From Posidonia oceanica (Eukaryota > Streptophyta > Magnoliopsida > Alismatales > Posidoniaceae), in the NCBI GenBank assembly GCA_037176725.1, contig JAZBRS010000026.1:60924501-60988500 (forward strand): 64,000 bases of DNA, given 5' to 3'. How positions within the stretch are numbered: position 1 is the stretch's first letter; every line of letters starts with the position of its first letter. Below are positions 58,575 through 64,000 of this stretch, piece after piece. The position numbers and the translations under genes were made by a program. The notes under the pieces were generated by a model. It was given only the letters and a program-made list of their open reading frames with translations. It did no database searches and was not told the origin of the DNA.

Positions 58575-58720
58575 GAGATGCAATGATGTGACTCGTGCCT
58601 AGGATAAGGGCAATATGATCATTACGGGCCATGAGAAAGGATAAGGACTTCTGTTACGTGCGGGGAAGGTGTTAGGCACCCCCGACACGCTCGAGAATCG
58701 ATTTTTCTAGGCTTACGCTC
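58575..58720 (-). repeat. conserved LTR block, copy in the solo LTR
   Basis: Same block as at 2500-2640 and 17225-17370 (gaaggtgttaggcaccccc at about 58663). Confidence 0.75.
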
Positions 58721-59167
58721 GCATATGCAGAGAAATGCATACTTTGAATGCCTAAGTGCCATGAATGCTTAATTAGATGCTCAAATGTGTGTTCTAAGTG
58801 ATAGAATGCGTGCAAGGAATTAAACGTGCAATCTAAGTGCTCAACAGCACTGTCTGTATTCCGAACCGGACGAACCCTGGTTCGTGAGAACTCCAGGTAG
58901 TAAGCATCACTGCCCTAATGCAAATGCAAGCGGAAAATCAAAACAACGATGGAAACCACGCAATGTGAAGTGACATGCGATGGAAATCAGGTAAAACAAG
59001 TCTGAGGCGAAAATCCACGGGAAAACGTGCTATGCAAGGCGTAAAACAGGGAATGGGGGTCCGATAGCATGCACGGGTGTCAAAGCATGTATTGGAGCAA
59101 CTGGGTGCGGAAAACAGCGACAAAAACGAAATCGGCAACTTAAAATAGAATGTAGCAGGTTTAAAAC

Positions 59168-59910
59168 ATTGGACGCTGATATTACCAGCGTCCAACATTG
59201 GACGTTGGAAACCTTAGCGTCCAACACCTAGAGGTCTGATTTTTGAAGAATGATGCATGCATGCTATGATGAATGATGATCTAAATGCAATGCAGTGACT
59301 GAGGATGCACAAGACATGCCATGCAATCAAAACAAGAAGCTAACAATCACAGGATCAAAGCAATCAAGCATCAATAGCACAAATGTCAAACAGAAACGTT
59401 GAACGCTTAGTATCCTGCGTCCAACGTTGGACGCAAGTATACCTAGCGTCCAACAAGCATGGCAGATTTAGACAGTAAAGCACACTTGAATTAAAATGCA
59501 TTTAACAGGCTATGCACAGGATCCAAGGCATGGTAGTGGTGTGTGGGTGCTAATGCATGCTTAGCATAACATGATCATAAAATGATTGATTGCATTATAA
59601 GAGAAAATATGAGCTGAAAGATGACTGGGACGTTGGACGCTTGAAACGGCAGTGTCCTATGTTGGACGCGCTAGGCTCCAGCGTCCAACACCCTAAACTG
59701 AGATCAAGCAGAAATGCAGCTAAGATGACATAGTATTACAGCACAAGTGGATGCATGTGTGTGAGAAGTGTGTGCACAAATTCAGACCTCAACAAACATG
59801 TTAATCTACTTGCAAAGGAAGGAAAAAAGCAGCAAAAGGAATAACAGGACGTTGGACGCTGGGTGTGGTAGCATCCTATGTTGGACACTCCAGCTTCGGC
59901 GTCCTACACG
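59168..59910. repeat. four paired stem-loop clusters with TTGGACGC arms
   Basis: Clusters at 59168-59227, 59397-59455, 59629-59692 and 59848-59910, spaced 219-232 bp. Each has four half-sites in the order GTTGGACGC, GCGTCCAAC, GTTGGACGC, GCGTCCAAC with short spacers, so two stem-loops side by side. The sequence between clusters is not repeated. Confidence 0.8.
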
Positions 59911-60579
59911 TCGAGTTACCTCAGATCATGCACAGATGCTCAAATGGATTGAAAACTTAAAATTAACTAGCTAATAAGCAAGAGCATGCAACAAGGATCA
60001 TAAATATGTATTTAACCCAAGAAATCACTGAGTAGTTTGCTCTACCCGCCGCCTCCCTCTGGCTGCCGAAGTTCATGGCTTTTCTGGCCACCAGAGCGGC
60101 CGGAATGCCACGAAGCCCGACTGTGGAGCTTCACGAGGTTGAGGGAGGAGTGAGGAGCCGAGGTGGAGGGCGTACCTACCTGTGATTTGCGCCGGAGGTG
60201 CTGCGGCGGAGGAGTGTGCAGCTGGTCGGAGTCGACGGTGGAGGAGAGCTTGCTTGATGGTCTGGAGGCCCGGGAAGCATGCGGGAAGCTCCGATGGACT
60301 CTCAGGAATGCTCCTGGATCGCACAAGGTAGCTCGAAGGCTATGGTGGCGCTCGATTTGCTCTGAATTTCGCGGGCAAAAGTGTGGCTGTTTCTGTTGGA
60401 GGCCGATGGGTTCATGAGTTGGTTTTGCTTGGTCCAAGCCTGCCAGAGGGGTGCTGGTGGTAGGGTAAGGTGGAGAGGAGGTCGTGGGATGGCAGGAGTA
60501 TGGGATGGCAGGTCGTGGGTCGTGTCAGAGGTCAGAGGAGCAAGGGAGAAGATGTGGGATGGCAGGTTGCAGTTGTAGG

Positions 60580-60670
60580 GCGTTGGACGCGCAGCTGGGT
60601 GCGTCCAACATTGGACGCTGGAATGTACAGCATCCAACGTTGGACGCTGCCTATTGCAGTGTCCAACACT
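60580..60670. repeat. three tandem stem-loops near the U3 end of the solo LTR
   Basis: Three successive units of TTGGACGC, about 10-14 bases, then GCGTCCAA (or GCATCCAA, GTGTCCAA). They end 196 bp before the LTR terminus. Element C has three stem-loops with other arms at the matching place. Confidence 0.8.
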
Positions 60671-61139
60671 CCAGAGAGGTGTTTGGTTTGTTTTTGTGGG
60701 ATTTTGGTGGATTTAGGTGTAGGTTGGGGTTTGGATGGGGTTTTGGGTTCAGATTATGGTTTAGGGTTTGGATTATGGTTTTAGGTTTAGGGCTTTGAAG
60801 TGGAAGGGTTTTGAAGCCACCAGAGAGAAATCCACCAATTTAACCTGTCAAAATGGGGTGTCAACAGTAACGATTATTTGTTCTAGTGTATTTACAATAA
60901 GCTGGTTTGGATGAAAAGGCTGAACTAAACAAGGAAAAAAACGCTAGCTTATTGATAAACGCTAGCGTTTTTCTCATATGTAAAACTCATAAAATACGTT
61001 AAAAATAAAAAGCTAGTTGAGGGAGCTTTTTAGAAACGTTAACTTCTTTCCAATTTATTTCCTATTTTACCCTCTTTGAAGAAACGAAATTACAAACCAA
61101 CCAAAACACAAAACACGACTCAAAACCCTTTTAGCCCTT

Positions 61140-61735
61140 TCTCTCCCGTCCACATTGCCTGTGCAGGCACCGTCTGCCCCCTCGTCGCGTTCATCTCCTC
61201 GCCCAACAAGCACCTCCAAGAGCAGGGTGTCACCGCGATCTCCGCTCGGCTGCTGATCTCCTCGCCTGACTGCTGATCTCCAACAAGCATCTCCTCACTC
61301 GGTTGCTGATCTCCGCTCTCAGGAACGGAACCCCCGTGGCTAGGGAGAACACGACCTGCTCGCTCCTTCGACTGGTGCTGAGAGACGACCTCCGGGCAGT
61401 GATCGGGCTGTCCGGGGCGATTCCGATGCTGGTGGGCCTACTGGAGATGGGGGGCTGTAGGGGAAGAAGGACGCGGTGACGGCGCTGTACATGCTGTGCT
61501 CACCAACGAAGGAGAACAAGGTTTAGGGTGGTGCAGGTGGGGGTGGTGAGGCCGTTGTTGGAGCTGATGGCGGACCAGTAGTGGGGGATGGTGGACAAGG
61601 CAGCGTACATGCTGGCGAGGGGTTGGACAAGGCGGCGTACGTGCTAGCGAGGGGGTAGACGGTGGTGGGGTTGGTGGAGGCGAGGGGGCAGATCGTGGAG
61701 GAAGGGGGGATCCCGGTGTTGGTGGAGATGGTGGA
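61140..61735 (+). pseudogene. captured fragment of a U-box/ARM-repeat E3 ligase gene
   Basis: Plus-strand pieces match the ARM repeats of plant PUB-type ubiquitin ligases in order: AGTVCPLVAFISSPNKHLQE then QGVTAI, RNGTPVARENTTCSLLRL, AVIGLSGAIPMLVGLLEMGG, KKDAVTALYMLCS and KENKV, VVRPLLELMAD, MVDKAAYMLA, and VEEGGIPVLVEMVEE. Frames shift at least twice (near 61465 and 61525), stops interrupt, and a piece around MVDKAAYMLA is duplicated (61590-61660). The region is far more GC-rich than the element around it. There is no U-box domain. It is a non-functional copy of a host gene fragment, though it could produce regulatory RNA (inference). Confidence 0.8.
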
Positions 61736-61925
61736 GGAAGAAGAAGAACATATGTGGTAATTTGGTCATTTCATGGAAAAACGTTACTGCACATCTTATT
61801 GCATCCAAACAAGATTATCCCATTACAGATAAGCTCTCAAATAAGCTCTCAAAGGAAGCCGTTTAAAAAAAGCTAGCCTTTTCAAATACGTTGAAGAGAA
61901 AAAAGCATTACCAAACGCTACCTTA

Positions 61926-62671
61926 GTAAATAACTAAATACAATTAAAGATTAGTAGCCATCTTCCCTTAATTAGCAAAGACAAGTGAATCTACTGTATT
62001 TGATTACTAGGCTCACAGTTTTGCCAAGACAAGTGAAAATCCTTTAAAACCAAACTTCTTTTTATTGCCTTGAAGTTGCTTGATTGCAGCTCCATCACTA
62101 CTCTGTAAGGTTACTCCTTCAGTTTCAGTTAAGATTGCATGAACTAGAATCACTCTCGATCTTTATTCTCTGTTCTGTTGAGACCCAGTTTGTGACAAAG
62201 TCTAAGTCCATCAAGACAAGCTCTAAATTATGATGAATAGTCCTATAACTTGAGCTCTCCAATCATATAAATGCATAATATATACCACCACTACTCAAAA
62301 GGAGGAGGATAGCATAGAGTAGGATTAATCTTCTTGGTTTTGCTATTCTAATTTGAAAATGAAATGGCTTTGATATCAATTTACAAGTCCTATTCTTTGT
62401 AGAAGATCTTTTTAAATAATAGAACTGGCTTTTTTAGGTTTAATAAGCATATTTAGAACTTATTCAGCAAAGGAATGTTTGTATTCCATTAGATTTGTAA
62501 GGATGCTTGAACTGGCTTTTTTCAACAGTAGAACCATTAGATTTGCAAGGATGCATTTTGTTCAATTTTAGATGTTTGTGTTCGAGAATTGATATTTAGT
62601 GGGTTTATTATTTACACTTTCAATGCTTCTTAAGTACTTGTAAATCTTAATTTCACCCTATTTGCTTGCAG
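61926..62671. other. AT-rich DNA before the GRF exon
   Basis: Probably an intron or upstream region of the following coding exon. No upstream coding exon could be placed with confidence. A 20-base phrase with tagaaccattagatttg is partly duplicated near 62500-62545. Confidence 0.35.
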
Positions 62672-63114
62672 ATAATACTTCAAGAAGAAATGTGGTAGAA
62701 GATCTTATTTTCTATCATTGTGGTTTTATTGCTACTATGAAGACATCGTGGACCGTTGCTAATCCTAGTCGACGTTTCTTCAGATGTCTGAATTATTCAA
62801 CTAATGCAAGTCATAGTCAGCATCGTCATTGTAATTTTTTTCAATGGCTTGATAAGGAGATGACTAATAGAAGTAAGGAAGTTATTTTACAATTGATGAA
62901 TGAAAAGCATCGAGCAGAAGCCTATGTTCAAGAATTAGAAGGTCGTCTTCAAGAATTGGTGGCTCGAACTAATGAATTACTTGAATTAATTGGTATTTAT
63001 GAAAAAGAAGCTATGAAGAGGGATGACTTCGACATTGAAACAAAACTCGACAGGATGCATTTATATGAACGAGATAGCGACATCTCTTCTTTAGATGGAA
63101 CTATTTCTTTGTAA
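62672..63114 (+). CDS. GRF-type zinc-finger and coiled-coil protein, last exon
   Basis: An exon opens after the acceptor tttgcttgcag and runs to TAA at 63112. It reads YHCGFIATMKTSW, then NPSRRFFRCLNY and CNFFQWLDKEM: the NPxRRFFxC…CNFFxW core of GRF zinc fingers, followed by a long charged helix (ILQLMNEKHRAEAYVQELEG, LQELVARTNELLELI) likely to form a coiled coil. Small plant GRF proteins of this layout are common, many of them linked to transposons; GRF fingers bind single-stranded DNA in repair enzymes. The expected first Cys of the CxC pair is Tyr here (FYHCGF), so zinc binding may be impaired. The upstream exon with the start codon was not found, so this may be partial or a pseudogene. 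Confidence 0.6.
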
Positions 63115-64000
63115 TAATTCATATAACTATATTTGTATCGACGAATATAACTATATTTGTTTGAATTTTATGAACTCTTTTTTGTTGATTAGTGAATGTA
63201 TGGCTATATTAGTGAATGTGTTCAGGGAAATGTTAACCAGATTTGCAACCAAGATTAATGTTTAGGGAAATGTTAATATGATGTGTTCAGGGAATTCTCA
63301 TAGTTATTCAGTTGTTGTTACCAAATACATGCAAGTACCTGATGATTTCCTTCAATGGAGCTTTTCTATTTTTATTTACACATCAAAATCACATCTTTTC
63401 TAAGAAGATAGAAACCATGTTCTATTTACTTTTCAGTAGTCCAACGTTTCATTTCAATCACTTTATCTATTGCGGATAGTGGCTACAAAGTTCTTGAAAG
63501 GACCATTGGAATAAATCTCTCCTACTGGCTACAAAGTTCTACATCTGTTGAAACAATTCGAGAATAACTCGCATTCTAGCAGATCTTTTCCCATTGTGAG
63601 CATGATCATATGATCTTTTCCCATTGGAATAAACCAGTCAGATCATTCAAGCGGTCCACAAATTAAGCTAATTTAAATGGCAAGGCAGAAAAATGTTCAG
63701 GTCTATCTTGATACCAGGCACAAATTAAGCTAATTCAGATCGTTCAAGAATGGCACCTAAGTTCCCATTCAAAATGTCTAAGTACATAACAAGTACATAA
63801 ATTCTTATAAGTACATACAAGCAATTATATTAGGTGTTGTAAGTACATTGAAATATTAGGTGGTGTAAGACATATAAGTACATAATAAGCACATTGAAAT
63901 ATTCAGGTCTAGGACTAGGGAGTAGTGAATATTTCTCTACTGTTTTTGAATATTTCTTGCCATTCTTGAGTAGGTCGACAAGGGTTGAGATGGGGTGCCA
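63115..64000. other. AT-rich DNA with short local duplications
   Basis: Small direct repeats only: ggctacaaagttct (63480 and 63525), gatcttttcccatt (63580 and 63610), cacaaattaagctaatt (63656 and 63719) and gtacat units at 63780-63890. No gene recognised. Confidence 0.4.

Larger units (their letters stand above)
58301..60866 (-). mobile_element. solo LTR (2566 bp) of the A/C gypsy group
   Basis: Starts TG (tgtagtaatctcgatgttca) and ends CA (ggggtgtcaaca), flanked by a perfect 5 bp duplication gtaac at 58296-58300 and 60867-60871. The first 650 bp match the LTR of element A from 2198; the last 60 match the ends of B and C. There is no PBS, gag or second LTR, so it is a solo LTR left by recombination. 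The orientation is inferred from the match to A. It is inserted 16 bp inside the Harbinger-like element. Confidence 0.92.
58285..61922. mobile_element. Harbinger-like element with captured gene piece (Pack-type)
   Basis: Flanked by TTA at 58282-58284 and 61923-61925. The left end is ggccctgtttggtaacg once the inserted LTR is taken out; the right end as complement is GGTAGCGTTTGGTAATG. GCTAGC motifs recur near both ends (60950-60970 and 61871). Without the 2566 bp LTR and its duplicated 5 bp target it is 1067 bp long. It contains no transposase but a piece of a plant U-box/ARM-repeat gene, so it is a non-autonomous gene-capturing element. Confidence 0.75.

Noticed and set aside
59168..60670. 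CRISPR-like array of short palindromic repeats
   Set aside because: The sequence is a plant nuclear LTR; spacers between half-sites are short and irregular, and no cas gene or leader exists.

Overview
The window is nuclear DNA of a flowering plant. It holds split genes with GT-AG introns, plant-type gene families and a dense layer of class I and class II transposable elements. The GC-rich coding sequence of the LRR gene set in AT-rich surroundings leans towards a monocot or magnoliid, but I cannot name the species.

Only two genes look intact, both on the minus strand: a secreted LRR protein of the DRT100 type (43173-44769, two exons, 370 aa) and a cornichon/ERV14 cargo receptor (47903-56389, four exons, 149 aa). 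A possible third gene piece encodes a GRF-type zinc finger with a coiled coil (62672-63114, +). A Myb/SANT-like protein at 28832-29854 belongs to a Harbinger-like transposon.

Left part (1-20700): a nest of retrotransposons. Element A (minus strand, leaving the window on the left) has a gag, a leader, a duplicated primer-binding site and a 5.7 kb LTR. It is inserted in the gag of element B. B is cut down to a gag piece fused to part of an LTR. B sits in element C, which has a degenerate gag, a leader and a 2.26 kb LTR but about 3.2 kb of repeat-rich non-coding DNA where pol would be expected. C in turn sits in the 3' part of a degraded SIRE-like copia element on the plus strand. A, B and C look like one Tat/Ogre-type Ty3/gypsy group, with a gag without zinc knuckle and a PBS that ends in the complement of TCGCCA.

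Middle (20700-43100): mostly gene-poor AT-rich DNA with a hAT remnant, a Tourist-like MITE (TTA target duplication), a tandem duplication with possible Helitron ends, a 176 bp hAT MITE, a Harbinger-like element, a LINE RNase H relic, a structurally complete but mutated Ty1/copia element (36267-41059, TSD AAAAT) and a small retroposed segment with a 13 bp TSD and an A-rich tail.

Right part (43100-64000): the LRR gene, the cornichon gene with a 5.2 kb hAT transposon (50033-55209, 8 bp TSD) in its first intron, and then a Harbinger-like element (58285-61922) that carries a captured, broken piece of a U-box/ARM-repeat gene. A complete 2566 bp solo LTR related to element A has landed inside the left terminal repeat of that element.

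The most unusual signal is in the LTRs. Several copies carry short tandem stem-loops about 200 bp inside the U3 end. The architecture and position recur, but the arm sequences are unrelated between copies (TTGGACGC arms in the solo LTR, GTCGCC arms in C, ACTAATGG arms in B).
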